A DNA stretch of 64,000 nt. It comes from Cryptomeria japonica (lineage: Eukaryota > Streptophyta > Pinopsida > Cupressales > Cupressaceae). The stretch spans positions 666,978,352 to 667,042,351 of the forward strand of contig NC_081412.1 of assembly GCF_030272615.1 (NCBI RefSeq). Direction: 5' to 3'. Positions 22,697 through 34,480 of this stretch are shown in pieces. The notes below the pieces were generated by a model, which saw only the letters and a list, made by a program, of their open reading frames with translations, searched no databases and was not told where the DNA came from. How positions within the stretch are numbered: position 1 is the first letter of the stretch; every line of letters begins with the position of its first letter. A program made the translations under genes and the position numbers.

Positions 22697-23167
22697 TGTA
22701 ACAACCAATAGTATTGGTTATTCAACAACTATGAACAACAAAAGCAGTGACACATGAAATCCAATCACATTAACAAGAAAACACAGATATATCCTGGAAA
22801 CCCCAATATGGAAAAAAATCTGCAACTGTTGGTTCTATATTTAGCTTCAAGAGAAAAATATATTACAAAGATACTAGATTGCTTCAACAATAACACACAT
22901 ATACATCACAACTCATTTACTTCAGGATGTATATGAAAATCCCTACACCTAGATGAATCATCCTTATCTTATGCATCAAATCACTCTTAGCCTTAACTTA
23001 AATTCACAAACCCCTATCTTTTCCTAAATTCATGTTCTCGTTGAACCTCCAACTTGAGTTGCACACATACAACTACATATTTATTATGTAGCTCCACATC
23101 ATCATTGCAACTTAGCATGGAGCATGTACTCGACATGCAAACACACTACAAGCTATAGAAATCAACA
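22697..23167 (-). repeat. Copia B 3' LTR (left limit uncertain)
   Basis: On the minus strand a purine tract AAGAGGGAG (23168-23176) is followed by TGTTGATTTC, the LTR start at 23167. The sequence is non-coding and includes a TTTTTTCCATATTGGGG block near its end, like the U5 of related Copia LTRs. The end is placed tentatively where minus-strand GGTTGTTACA gives a CA terminus (22697), but a terminus near 22829 is also possible. Confidence 0.6.
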
Positions 23168-24960
23168 CTCCCTCTTATTGAGGAAGGTGTTCTGCACAAT
23201 ACCTAACTTATCCTTGAAGAATAAAAACTTGTCCTTCACCAACGCCTTGGTTAGGATGTCTACTACATACTTGTCTATAGGAATGTATTGTAGGTTCACT
23301 ATCCCCTTTTGCACACAATCTCTAATAAAGTGGTACTTCATCTCAATGTGGTTTGACTTGTCATGAAACACTGGATTCTCAAAGAGTTTGATATAACTCT
23401 AATTATGATAGTAAATGATTGTTGGATCTATCTCTACATCAAAAAGCCCAGCTAGAAGTTTCTAAAGACAAATAGCCTCACATCCAACCATATTGGCTTC
23501 CATATACTCAACCTCTACAAAACTCGGTGCAACTACCTTTTGTTTCCTTCTATACTAAGAGATTGCTCCTGATCCTAAATCAAAACTACACCCTGAAGTT
23601 TTTTTCTTGTCAACTGTACTACCTATCCAATCTACATTGGTAAACCCTTCGAGCTTCACTCCATCATGCTGAATATACATTAGTCCATAATCAATTGTGT
23701 CTCAGAGATACCTCAAAACATGCTTCACAACTAACCAATGCACATGTTTATCCTCTACCATTAACTAAGTGAATTTACTACAAAAAAATATCTAGCAGTT
23801 AGTCATAGTGTTGACCAGGTACATGAGGGAGCCTATCAACTATCTGTATAAAGTTGGGTCCACTACATCTGATCTGGGAGTATCAATCTTCTTCCAATTG
23901 GTCACAAGTGGCATGGGCATGGGCTTATAGTCCTCCATTATGAAACATTTCAGAATATCAATTGTTTACTTCCCTTGTTCAAGGAATATTTCTCCCTCTT
24001 TTTTCCATACATCCAATCCCAGAAAGTAGTGCATCAATCCCAAGTCCTTCATCTCGAACTCTCTTGCAACATATCACTTTAAGTGTTCTATGATCTCCTT
24101 TGACCTTGTGAGAAATAGTTCATCAACATACAACACCAATATGATAGGTTGGTCCCTTACCTGAACATGGTGTAGATTCAAATCCTCCTCACTATTGGTG
24201 ATGCCCATAGTCTACAAGTAATTGTCAATATGTGCATACCATGTACCTCAAAGCCTTCTCATTGTTCTATGTAAATCTCTTCCTCAATCACTTAATTTAG
24301 GAAGGTCATCTTCATACTCATCTAGTGAATCCTCCAACCCATCTGTGTTGCTACAAAAATGATAGCCCTGATGGATGAGGACATGGCTACTGGACAAAAA
24401 TTCTCATCATAGTCAATCCCTTCCTTTTGAAGAAACCCCTTAGCCATAAATGAGAATTTGAACTTTTTCACACTACCAACTGCAACATGCTTAATCTTAT
24501 ACAACCATCTTTAACCCACCACAAACTTACCTTTTGGTCATGGCACTACCTCCCATACACTATTCTTCATGATGGAAGAATACTCTTCCACCATGGCATC
24601 TCTCCAAACCTGGGCTTAGATGCCTCCTAAAAGTTGGAAGGCTTCACCTCAATCAATTAACTCATAAGGACCACATACTTAGAATAATATTTAGGAGCCC
24701 TTTTTTTGTCTAATTTAATCTTGTGGATCACCAACATACTCCTAAGCCTCTCTCAGTGTTTTCTTAGCCACCATATTTATCCTCTTCCTAGTTATAGAAA
24801 AAATGAGGTTGGTGAATTATTTTTCGTTCCTTATGATCAACTTGCTCAGCCTACCTGATTTTCTCAGCAAATTTCATGATTAAACTTTGAGAAATGAATG
24901 TTGCTTCGACCATGGGTGCTTGCTCCTCTTCCTTCCTTAGGCTACTAGACTTTTAAAGAG
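23168..24960 (-). pseudogene. Copia B reverse transcriptase and RNase H remnant
   Basis: Read on the minus strand: DYDENFCPVA then IRAIIFVATQMGWRIH (24330-24450), the Copia RT start; LVLYVDELFLT with the catalytic box at 24119-24130 changed from Y-V-D-D to Y-V-D-E; and, at the end, a stretch with KSNHIEMKYHFIRDCVQKG and VDILTKALVKDKFLFFKD (23180-23371), the typical Copia RNase H C-terminus. Many stops and frame changes in between. Confidence 0.88.
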
Positions 24961-25382
24961 ACCTCTTCTCCTCTAACTTCACATCCCTATGTACAATTTT
25001 CTTCCTAAGAGTAGTAATTTAAACTCAATAGGCCTTGATGTTTCAATATACCCAACAAGGATACCCTTCTCAATAGTTGGTTCCAACTTGGCTCTCTTCT
25101 CTTGAGTAATATGATAATACACAAGGTATCCAAAGATGTGAATGTGCTCCAAATTTGGTTTCTTCCTAGTGAATGCCTCCTCCAGTGTCAACTTCCCCAA
25201 CATATTGTCTAGGCTCCTATTCTACAAGTATATGATAGTATTGCAAGCATCCGCCCATAAAAACCAAGACAGATCCTAATCATGGAGCATGGCCTTAGTT
25301 GCTCCAAGTATAGCCCTTTTTTTCTTTCAACAACCCCATTATATTAAGGGTTATATGAAATAGTCAATTCTCTCTTGATACT
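24961..25382 (-). pseudogene. Copia B integrase, C-terminal part
   Basis: Minus-strand translation gives RAILGATKAMLHD (about 25275-25325) and then LTLEEAFTRKKPNLEHIHIF and EKGILVGYIETS, the end of the Copia integrase core and its C-terminal GKGY-like domain. It is interrupted at 25382 by the Gypsy element and continues at 41408. Confidence 0.85.
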
Positions 25383-26271
25383 TGTTAGCGGATGGATTTT
25401 TCCTTTCTTCAAAATGATTAATTTCAAACTTTGGCACCTTCTTTTAAAGACAAAAGTTCAACTGAATAGTTGGGTAAGTGCAATATATACTACTTCCCTC
25501 TAAATTTTTCATAGGTACAGCTCCCTACATTAGTTATTAAGGGAATAATCTAATTAATTTTTAATTGGTATGCTTTTAACCTGAAAGCATATAAGGTTGC
25601 CTACTTCATTCTTAGATGAGAAGCTAATGATTTACACATATTTCAGAGAAAAATTAGTTTCCTAAACGCTTCAACACGAGAGATAGAAGTGACTGAAACA
25701 AAGTTCAGAACACCAGTTTAACAGTTCATAAAAAAAACAGATAAGAGAGACCAAGTCTGTCTTCAAGCACATATCTTTTAAAATCTCATAGGAAGGAGTC
25801 CCATAAAAATAATAATATTCTGCATTGGAAAGGCGATCACTGTTGTTTGATTAGATCAATATATGCAAAGATATACCACTACACAGATTCAAAACTCAAA
25901 GGTTTTCCTTCTCCCAAAAACAGTATGATCTTTTATATATATATATATCTTATGTGACAAAGACACAACAATACATGTATAAATCCTTTTCAATTTCAGA
26001 TCCTTAAATTCTGATGACTTCCTTCAACAAAATAGAGCTTTTAAAAACAAAAGAAAACTAAGTAGAACTAACCAAAATTCTAAACAAAATCTAACCCTTA
26101 TTCCCTCTATCTTAATCTAATTTATAGTCTTTAGAACATAGGAGGTCTCCCTGAAAACTTGACCTCCTCTAAATCAGTTATGAAAACTAACAAAGTATAT
26201 TTGGGACAGATGTCCCAAAGTCATTTGCATAAGCATGAAAACTACATAAAAACAGAGCCTTAATCAATGCA

Positions 26272-29200
26272 TTATGCTTCTTTCTCATCATCATCTTCTC
26301 CTCCACTTTCCTAGGCATCGTGGGCAGTTGCAAGTTCCTGGACTATTGATTCATTCGGAGTTTTCATAGTGTTGAGTTTTGCCTTCACAACTTCTTTGTT
26401 CCATCTGTGCTTCAACATCTTTTCAACATGTTTCGGTAACTGATCGTTACCAATAAACATCATGGACTCGATCCGGGCGACCCATGTTATATCCTTAGGG
26501 GTGAAATTGCCTTTAGCTCTAATTTTCTCCTTGTATAGCTTGAAAACCTTTACTACATCCTACATGTTCATCTTGCAAATCCCCAACTGCCAATCGAAGT
26601 CAGGATTAACCACTTTGTTGTCCTCAACTAAACTACATTGGAGATCCTGAAGTTCATACACAGAAGTCTTGGCATCAGAAATCATAGATTTGAAGGTGAG
26701 CACCCACCACATTATGGTCTTCTTCAACACAAAGAGTTGGCATTCATCTGTTACCAACTTGATTGAATGCTCTGTCAGGAATCAGGTAACTCCATACTCT
26801 TCTATTTTCGTGAATATCAACAAGACATTCTCCCATTTATGTTCCTCTTTCTCCCATGGCAAAGTTTGGTTTTGAACTTTTGCAATGAGGCTCTGCATCT
26901 CATTACATAACTTCCAGGAGTTCATGATATACTTTTCTCCATCTTTAATTATTCCTTCGATCCATCTCTCCACGGCCTCTGCAATGTTTTTAGCCCATTG
27001 AACCTGACTCATTAGCTTTTTATTTTTTGGTGAAGTAGGATCAAAGTTCTCTGTAGCATGGGATATAGAAAGTGCTCTGAAGCAACCAATGTTATCAATG
27101 AACTGAGCAAGAATGCTTATATGCTGCTTTAGCTCTCTCTTTTCTCACCCATCTTTCTCTGACCTGGTGAGTATTTTCTTTGCCGATACCTGGAAGAAAT
27201 GATTATCTGAGTCCCTACTCATGTTTCCTAGCTCCACCTTAGTTATCTCAAAATCTTTTGCACTGGCTTCCTTGTTTTCATCCTTAGGCTTGTATGAGGC
27301 AATTTCAGCAACCCACTTTCCGGTTCCTTCATCATTATCCAGTCGAGCAGCTGTTTTGAGCCTTTTTAGATTGGGGCCCTTCTCTGTGTACTTAACAACC
27401 ATATCTTGAATTGGAATAGTTACGGGAATGAAATTCTACTTTTTGATTACCAAAGTGGTTGGCCACTTAGGGGTTGCACTGGAACTGGTTAGTCCCTTGA
27501 CCACTTTGGGGGGTGGTGTCAAAGCTATGGTAACTACATGGGAATCCATGGTATGGATGATGTCACTGTCAAGATCTTCAACATCAAATATCTGAGCGTC
27601 AAGAATCTTATCCTTCATCTCTATATCCTTGGTTTGGTCCATCCTTCTTTGGGCAGCACTTCGTGACCTTTTATGTCGAGGAGTAGAGAAGTCCAAAGTC
27701 AAATTAGACTTGTGCCTAATGTGAGACAGCCTTTTATCCTTACCTGCATGAATAGGCATAGAAGTATTATTAGAAAAATGCTTAGGTGAACGCAGGGAAA
27801 CTTCACTATTTCTCATAGAGTTAGACTTGGAGCCTAATTTCGATGCTTTCTTCCTTTCAACCCACTCCACGGTTCTCTCCAAAACCCTTTTTTTTTTTAG
27901 TTGTAGATCATCCTCCTCTTCCTCATCCTAGTTGATACAGGACACCTCAGTTTCAGCTAGGGCTAAGTATCCTGGTTCAAACAGTTCTAGATAATCCTCT
28001 TCAAGCCCATTTATGTCTATATTTATCTGTAGTGAAATGACTTGATGCAACACCATTCTCATGTTTCCCCTTTTGAACACCTTGAGTTCATCACTGTAAT
28101 CCTCCCAGTAGTCCTCTAATTGTGGAATTGGGAGATATGGCATTATTCCAAGACTTCGGGAGAAACCCTTGTTATCAAAGCCTTTCCTTTCATGGTATAG
28201 GGGAAAATTGAAGTTTTTTAGGTCCGCTCCAATACTCAAAGCATCCGACATTGAACTGTAGGATAGCAAGCCCAACTGAATAGGAAAATGACTCTCCCAT
28301 TGATCCCTAGGTAGAGCCTTTTTAATCACAGTAGCCAACTGTCTACAAATCTCTCCTAAAACAAAACAATCTGAACAAAAATGAGGAAGCTTGAAGGGCT
28401 TTTCCTCAAAACTGCCAACCCTTATGTAGCAAAAGCACAAGAATTGGATAAAGAAGCTGCCAAATCTCTTCACCAATGCCTGTGCATCCTTAGACATTCT
28501 CTTGGTTTTAATACTCTTAAATTCATAACACAAATCTCCAAGGAAGGCGTTGTGCATCCTTCTAAAATCTTGCAAGGCATTATCCTTTTGCAACATAGGA
28601 TAAAAATCATATACAGAGACCTCGTCCTCATTAGGTTGTCTAGGTATTCCAACTATCTCCTTAACACATGCCAAACAATATATAAGATATGAGGACATGA
28701 AGAAATTATGTTTAAACTGTTTGGCCATACTTACCTTCTCCCTCATGGAATCGGCAATCAGCTCTGCCCATTCGAGGTATTACTTCCCCTCTAATACTAG
28801 CTGCACATAGCAATAAATCCAGTCGTCGAAACTGTAGGCTTCCGCAGAGCCTCTGACCCAATGTAATAGTAACATGATGTCATGAATATGAGGAAGCATA
28901 TGATTCTTGTTGGGATTCTTGGGCAATCTAGACCCCCCCCATTGGGGAACCTTCAACCAATATTTTGCTAGATTATTTCGGTGCCCGGTTCTATCTGCGT
29001 TGAGCTCACTAATTGACTGGGTGGGAGAGAAGTTCGAGAATGGGTAATCAAGTAGCTTGAAAATAGAAGAAATTCCCTCACGGTTAATGGCAAGGAGGGT
29101 TTCACCATTGTCTCTCCTGATGGTTTCGGAAACTGGATCATACCTAGCAATACATTCCCTAACCAATTTTGGGCAAGAGATAGCTGGGGGAAAGGCTACC

Positions 29201-29368
29201 GCCTCTATGAGACTATTACTTAGAATTTCCACTCCAAAGGAACCATCAATCTCCTTGAACACCCTCTCCTTTAAAACTTCAAGATTTTCCCCTTTTATGT
29301 CTGTATCACTATGGGTTCTGTACATGCAAGACTAAAAACTTCCCAAAAAGGTGCAGTGTGGACTTCAT
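26272..29368 (-). pseudogene. LTR-borne long ORF, copy in the 3' LTR (about 1,030 codons)
   Basis: Unrecognised protein, sense to the element and wholly inside the LTR. From 29325 down to the stop at 26272-26274 a single frame holds, broken only by about seven stop codons; one indel near 29330-29360 separates it from the likely Met at 29368 (present in both copies). The first half contains SFDDWIYCYVQLVLEGK and SSYLIYCLACVKEIVGIP (28650-28840) and is Cys/Phe/Tyr-rich. Next comes an acidic patch, a basic Ser/Arg-rich linker (SRSAAQRRMDQ, about 27640-27675), a Pro/Thr segment, then helical sequence (WAKNIAEAVERWIEGIIKDG, 26935-26995) and an acidic tail. A TATA-like site about 210 bp upstream of the Met would make it the first ORF of the element's RNA. 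Confidence 0.8.
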
Positions 29369-29573
29369 AATGCATAAATAACAAGCCTTATTTTCTCAGC
29401 AAAACTTACTACGAGAGAAGAAAAGCAGGTAAAATTTACTGGAGAGGACAGGAAATGGACTCACCTTCACAATCGAGAGCAATCAGATGACTACCAGCAA
29501 ACAAACCTTCTATCCAAGAAAAATAACTCTGCAGCGATGAGGAACAAATTTTTAGAGAATTAATTCTTTCATA

Positions 29574-29581
29574 CCTTATAG
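29574..29581 (-). promoter_or_regulatory. TATA-like box of the 3' LTR
   Basis: CTATAAGG on the minus strand, conserved in both LTR copies (the other at 40645-40652) and about 210 bp upstream of the LTR ORF. It would place the transcription start roughly 750-800 bp into the LTR, ahead of the ORF. Inferred only from sequence. Confidence 0.4.
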
Positions 29582-29859
29582 AAAAAGCAATAATACGGAC
29601 TTATTAAGTGCAGTAATTCCAATCTTCAGTTTAAGTGTGTTGAGCTAGTGGATTGGACCTCGCACGCACGCATTGAATGCATGGTGATGTTTTTGAAATA
29701 ACCGCCAGTTCTCGAAATGATTACTTTCCTTGAAAACTTAAACAGTTGACGTCACCCAAGATATGGTTCACCTTCCTTATATTTTGGCAATAAGTGCACC
29801 ATCAAATATTTGTGGGACCCACCAGTTTTGAACATGCATGAACATTCTAAATAGACTTC

Positions 29860-30190
29860 ACTGAGGTTCAAGTAGTTCAAGGTGTACACCGTGCCCAGGA
29901 AAACTCTCTTCTGAAAGGAGGTAACCTATGTCAAGTGATGTTGACCATTTGAACTGTGTTGAACATGTTGAACATGTCTGAACCGCTTGAACTAGGTTCA
30001 AAGAGTTCAATGCCCAAAGAGAGATGATGTAACACATTACCAGGAATGACCAATAAAAGAACCGCTGCGAAACACATTGAGTAAATGTTAGTAGGAAAAC
30101 CTCCTAGACACCTAAGAACCTGCAAAACCTAAATGAACCTGATGAACTTGGTTCAAAGTAGTTAAATGAGTTCAAGGGGTTCAATCGACC
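29860..30190. repeat. Cluster of TTGAAC / GTTCAA hexamers in the LTR U3
   Basis: About eleven copies of the hexamer or its complement fall within 330 bp, several in close pairs (for example GTTGAACATGTTGAACATG near 29958). The same cluster is present in the other LTR (about 40935-41265). Confidence 0.65.
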
Positions 30191-30234
30191 ATTAAAACTT
30201 GGCATTTTTTATTTAAAGACAATCTACAAGTGGA

Positions 30235-31840
30235 TTAAGGGTTTGAACTGAGGAGTTCTAAGAAAGGCGAGGACTTCGAATAAAATTTTAAAGGGTAATT
30301 TACTCTTATTATGAAGGACAAATGATGCAGTAACATTGGCTCTGACTGGGGATTGCATTTTGCGAAGAAGAATGCAAAGAACTCTAAATCTCTGGTTTCA
30401 CATAGCCAAAAATAGATAGGGGAACAAAGAAGACTCACACCTAAATAGACACTAAACAAAACACCTAAGCTACTATATACAGGAATTCTTGACCACAGGA
30501 TGTATAGTTTGTAGAGCTTGAGATCTTGCCCATTATAGGTATAGGGCATAACCATTCTATCGAAATAGCTGAGTCTAAAAGCATTTTGTCCCACCACTTC
30601 ACAGATCTTGAATGGGCCTTTCCATAATGAGTCAAATTTACCATGAGCACCCTTTAGTTCTTTCCTTTTATCCCATAACAGTACTTCATCTCCTTTAAGG
30701 AAACATCTTGGTCGAGTTCGCATGTCAAAGATCCTCTTCACTCTGTTCTAATGCTCTATAATTGTGTCCACTAGCATCTCTCTTTCTTCATCCAACTTCA
30801 TTAGATACATGACCCGCTTTTCTAGAGCATTCTAAAAAAAGGAATCTTCAATTACTGTTTGAAGTTTGGCTGCCGACAATTCCAGGGTTAAAGAAATTTT
30901 TGCGCCAATCCCATATACAAGCTCAAAAGGTGCCATTTCGATGGCTCTTTTAGGCATAATTTTGTTTGCCCATAAGGCCTCATATACCTTCTTATGCCAA
31001 TTTTGAGCATTTTCATCAACCAGCTTCTTCATAATCGCTATCAAGTTCTTGTTGCTTGATTCTGCCAGTCCATTACCCTGTGGAAAGTAATCAGAAGAAT
31101 GTGAGAGAGTAATTTGATGTTCATAGAAAAACATAATTAGTTCTTCAGAGGAGAAATACGATGCATTATCTGCAACAATCTTTTGAGGAACCCCAAAACG
31201 GACCAGAATGTAATCCTTGAGAAAGTTACACACAATCTCTGAATTCACCTTTTTAGTAGGAATAGCCTCCACCCACTTGGTAAAATAATCGGTTGTTGTC
31301 AAAATGTACATATGACCAGCATTGGAATGAGGATTTATTGGCCCAATGAAATCAATACCACATTGTTTAAAGGGCTCATCTATTACCACAGGCCTTAAAG
31401 GCAGAGCCGCTAGATGTGGTTTCCTGGAAAAGAGTTGGCATTTTGCACATTCCTTAACATAAACATACGCATCTCGAAACATGTCAGGCCAATAAAAGAA
31501 ATTCCTTAGAATCTTAAAGGCAGTCACAAAGGAGGAGAAATGCTCGTCACAGGCTTCATCATGATAAACTTCCAGAAGCTTTTGTTGTTGAGGCTTATCC
31601 ACACACCTTAAGTAAGTACCATCCAAACCTTTTTTGTATAGGACATCTTGCCAAATAACATACTTAGCAGCTTTTAACTTAAAATTCCTTTGTTCCTTTG
31701 CTAACAAATGACTTGGGCAGCTGTTGTAAGTCAAATAGTAGGCCACATCAGAAAACCATGTATCTTGCAATCTAATAAAGGGTCAATGGTAACTCTTTTT
31801 TTGCTTCCATCTCATTTTCCGCTATCAATTTGCATAAGCC
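30235..31840 (-). pseudogene. Gypsy C integrase
   Basis: Minus strand, 31770 to about 30490. An H-H-C-C zinc-binding region (VYHDEACDEHF ... CAKCQ, about 31450-31590) is followed by the DDE core: CGIDFIGPI (first Asp, near 31340), VADNASYFSS (second Asp, near 31160), and GNGLAESSNK (Glu, near 31070). The C-terminal part reads RRPRCFLKGDEVLLWDKR-like and HGKFDSLWKGPFKI (30600-30700), the usual GPF/Y module; no chromodomain is visible. Integrase inserts the cDNA in host chromatin. One frame change lies upstream of 31770 and a stop near 30832. Confidence 0.9.
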
Positions 31841-31843
31841 TTG

Positions 31844-33180
31844 TCATTTTACTGTCCTTGTAGGGCGAATGTCTAGATCATATTCTTGGATTTTTGTTAC
31901 CCATGTCGCTCTTTTATTGAGTCCAACTTCTTGTTGAGTTAGAATGCTTTTCACTGCAAAATCTGGAACAAATACCATAGCATGAGAGTGCAAAATGTAA
32001 TACCGAAATTGTTTCATAGCTTTGACCACAGCAAAGGCTTGTTTCTTTGAGAGCGAATACTTAAGCTCATGTTTCTTGAGTGGAACGCTCATGAACACTA
32101 TAGGTGCTTCAATCCCAACTTCATCCATTTGTAATAGTATTCCAAACATTGTATGTTCTGAGGCATAGCAGTATATAATGAAATCCTTTTTGAAATCCGG
32201 GTTGATGAGAGTTGGCGCATTAGCAACTGAACTCTTGATTCTTTCAAAATCTTCTTTGGCTTCTTCAGTCCATTTGAAAGGATGCCTTTCGCTCAATAGG
32301 CTGATGATGTGTTTGGTAGTTTCTACAAATTCTGGTAAGAACCTTCTTAAGAAATTCACCTAGCCGAAGAAAGACCTTACTCTAGTCCGATTTGAAGGTA
32401 AGCTGAGACGTTGAATTACATTGACTCTCTCGGGATCAATCTTGACTCCTTCTTTTGAAACGATGTACCCCAATAATTTGCCCTCAGTTACACAGAAAAC
32501 CAACTTCTTTGGGTTCAAGGAGATTCCATGCTCTCGACAGCGCTGCAGAACTGCCCTCAGATCCTTGAGATGATTCTTCCTCTCTTTAGAAAACACTATC
32601 AGGTCATCCAGGTAAACAACAATAATTTTGTCCCGAAAAATCCTTAAAAGAAGATTCCATAACCCTTTGAAAGGTTTCTCTAGCATTTATCAAACCAAAT
32701 GGCATATGATTATATGCGAATTTTCCCCATGGAGTGATGAATGTTGTCTTCTATTGTTCATTCTTTACAATGCTAATTTGATTGTAACCAGAAAAACCGT
32801 CTAACATTGACATCATTTCTGACCCAAATACTGTCTGCAAAATATGATCCATATTGGGTAAGGCATAGTTATCCTTAAGACTTGCCTGATTCAGATTGCA
32901 AAAATCCACACAAATCCGAATTTCCCCATTCTTCTTCCTCACAGGCACAATATTGGCTACCCAAGTAGAGTGATGAATTGGATACATGATTCTGGCTTTA
33001 AGCATTTTATCGACCTCTTTAAAGATTGCGTCTGCCATCATGGGGTTGAAATTTCTCAATTTTTGTCTGAAAGGAGAAACACCAGGCTTCAACGGAATTT
33101 GATGTTGAAAATGCCCATCCCTAAACTCCTTCAAATCATCATAGGACCAAGCGAATACATCAATGTATTCCTTCAGTAGC
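31844..33180 (-). pseudogene. Gypsy C reverse transcriptase and RNase H
   Basis: Minus strand. RT begins KEFRDGHFQHQIPLKPGVSP (33134 downward), with VVPVRKKNGEIRICVDF-like sequence (about 32920-32960), SMLDGFSGYNQISI and MPFGL (32695-32815). The catalytic Y-L-D-D is at 32603-32614. A frame change occurs near 32690. RNase H follows: FNWTEEAKEDFERIKS-like, then YCYASEHTMFGILLQMDE, with YSLSKKQAFAVVKAMKQFRYY near 32000-32070. The first RNase H Asp appears replaced by Tyr/Cys context. Stops at 32751 and 31844 interrupt it. Confidence 0.9.
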
Positions 33181-33529
33181 GCACCGAGTATTCATTTTTC
33201 CTCAAGAGAGCAACATTTGCTAATTGTTACCACTTTAGGATTAGACTCGTCTCCCAGATTTATCTTCTCACAACTTCCTTTCCCGTCATCCTCAGGGGCT
33301 TTCTTGCCTATGAATGCATCATTTCGGGTGAAAAACCTCTCTAGAGTCACTAGCCCTTTCAGAATTTTGTTCCCTTTAAGCTGAATGAAATTGTCTGCAG
33401 GATCAACACCCAAATCCGAACTAAATTCCTTGAAACTATCTTCAAAACCTTCAAAATATGATTGGGAGAATGAATGAGCGCACTCTAGAAAGTCTTTGAT
33501 TTGAGCATCCATATCAAATACTTACCAAT

Positions 33530-34020
33530 AGTTTACATTATCAGGGACGCTAGGCCTATAAATCATTTCAATCCTGTAAGAACCATCCTTAAAGTCTGGG
33601 TGCGGTAACAAAAGAGAAGCCGAAACAGCCAACGAATCCGCCCTAGCATTTTGATCCCTTGATATAGCTTCAATTGAGAAAGCATAAAAAAAATCTATCT
33701 CATCCCAAACCCTATTTCTATAGTGTTTCAATCTATCATTCTTAACTAAATAGACATTTCTTACCTATCTGACAATCAGCTCCGCATCCCCCTTAACCTT
33801 GAGCAATTTAATACCTTTACACTTGGCTTCATTTAATCCCAACAGTAATGCCTCGTACTCCGCAGTATTATTAGTATTCTTAAAATCCAACTTGAAAGAA
33901 AAAGGAAAAATATTACCATTAGGGGACATCAAAACTACCCCTGCTCCAGAGCCAGAGTTGGTTCAACTTCCGTCAAATTCCATCTGCCACAATCTGCCAT
34001 GTTCATCAACTGCTTCTTCA
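33530..34020 (-). pseudogene. Extra archaeal-type RNase H upstream of RT in Gypsy C
   Basis: Minus strand, between protease and RT. LWQMEFDGS (33963-33990) then stop, T-N-S-G-S-G-A-G-V-V-L-M gives the first strand and catalytic Asp; NNTAEYEALLLGLNEAK (about 33830-33880) carries the Glu; KVKGDAELIV (about 33783-33812) the next Asp; and ARADSLAVSA (33613-33650) the last Asp. All four catalytic residues remain, though two stop codons interrupt. In most Tat-like elements this domain is placed after the RT-linked RNase H; here it lies before the RT. Confidence 0.82.
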
Positions 34021-34480
34021 AGTTCTTCTTTGCCAGGTGCAAGGATTGGATAGTTTCCAAATTCACATTCTAGGAACAGAATCTGAGCTTTAGGGTTATC
34101 AGAAGGAAAGACGGTATACTTATTTTTCGGTTCAGGTTCAAGCTTGATTTTTTGTTTCCCAAGTGGAATAATAGCTTCTGACCAGTCCATCTTGATTTCA
34201 CCCCTAATTTCCTTACAGAAATTTCTACTTAAAAGCATCCCATAACTTGTAGGAATGTCAGCAACCAAAATAGTCAATTTTACCCTTTTATCAAGACATG
34301 TTGCTAGCACTGCTTGAGTATCCTTTACCTATCTGACAAGAGGGACCTGCTTCCCATCCATTGAATAAAATCTCCCAAATGTCTTAGTGAGTGTTAAACC
34401 TAAAGACCTAGCAACAGACGAAGGCATTATGTTATCTGATGCTCCTAAATCTATTATACAATTGCTAAGCTTCTAACCAT
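34021..34480 (-). pseudogene. Gypsy C retropepsin-like protease
   Basis: Minus strand. IIDLGASDNIMPSSVARSLG (34395-34455) is the active-site region; the expected D-S-G or D-T-G reads D-L-G, one base from DSG. Downstream are VLATCLDKRVKLTILVADIP and YGMLLSRNFCKEI (34215-34310), the second half of the fold. A stop near 34335 separates them. The domain would cleave the gag-pol polyprotein. Confidence 0.8.

Larger units (their letters stand above)
25383..30335 (-). repeat. 3' LTR of Gypsy C (4,953 bp)
   Basis: Left-hand copy, the 3' LTR in the element's sense. In sense it contains, in order, a U3-like region with a cluster of TTGAAC/GTTCAA motifs (29860-30190), a CTATAAGG TATA-like site (29574-29581), the long ORF (29368-26272) and about 890 bp of non-coding sequence with a short TA run (25935-25948). 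No canonical purine tract is evident just inside its inner edge (30336-30360). Confidence 0.94.

Noticed and set aside
28381-28692. Plus-strand ORFs of about 100 codons in both 5-kb LTRs (also 39448-39759)
   Set aside because: They are antisense to the much longer LTR ORF and are explained by it.
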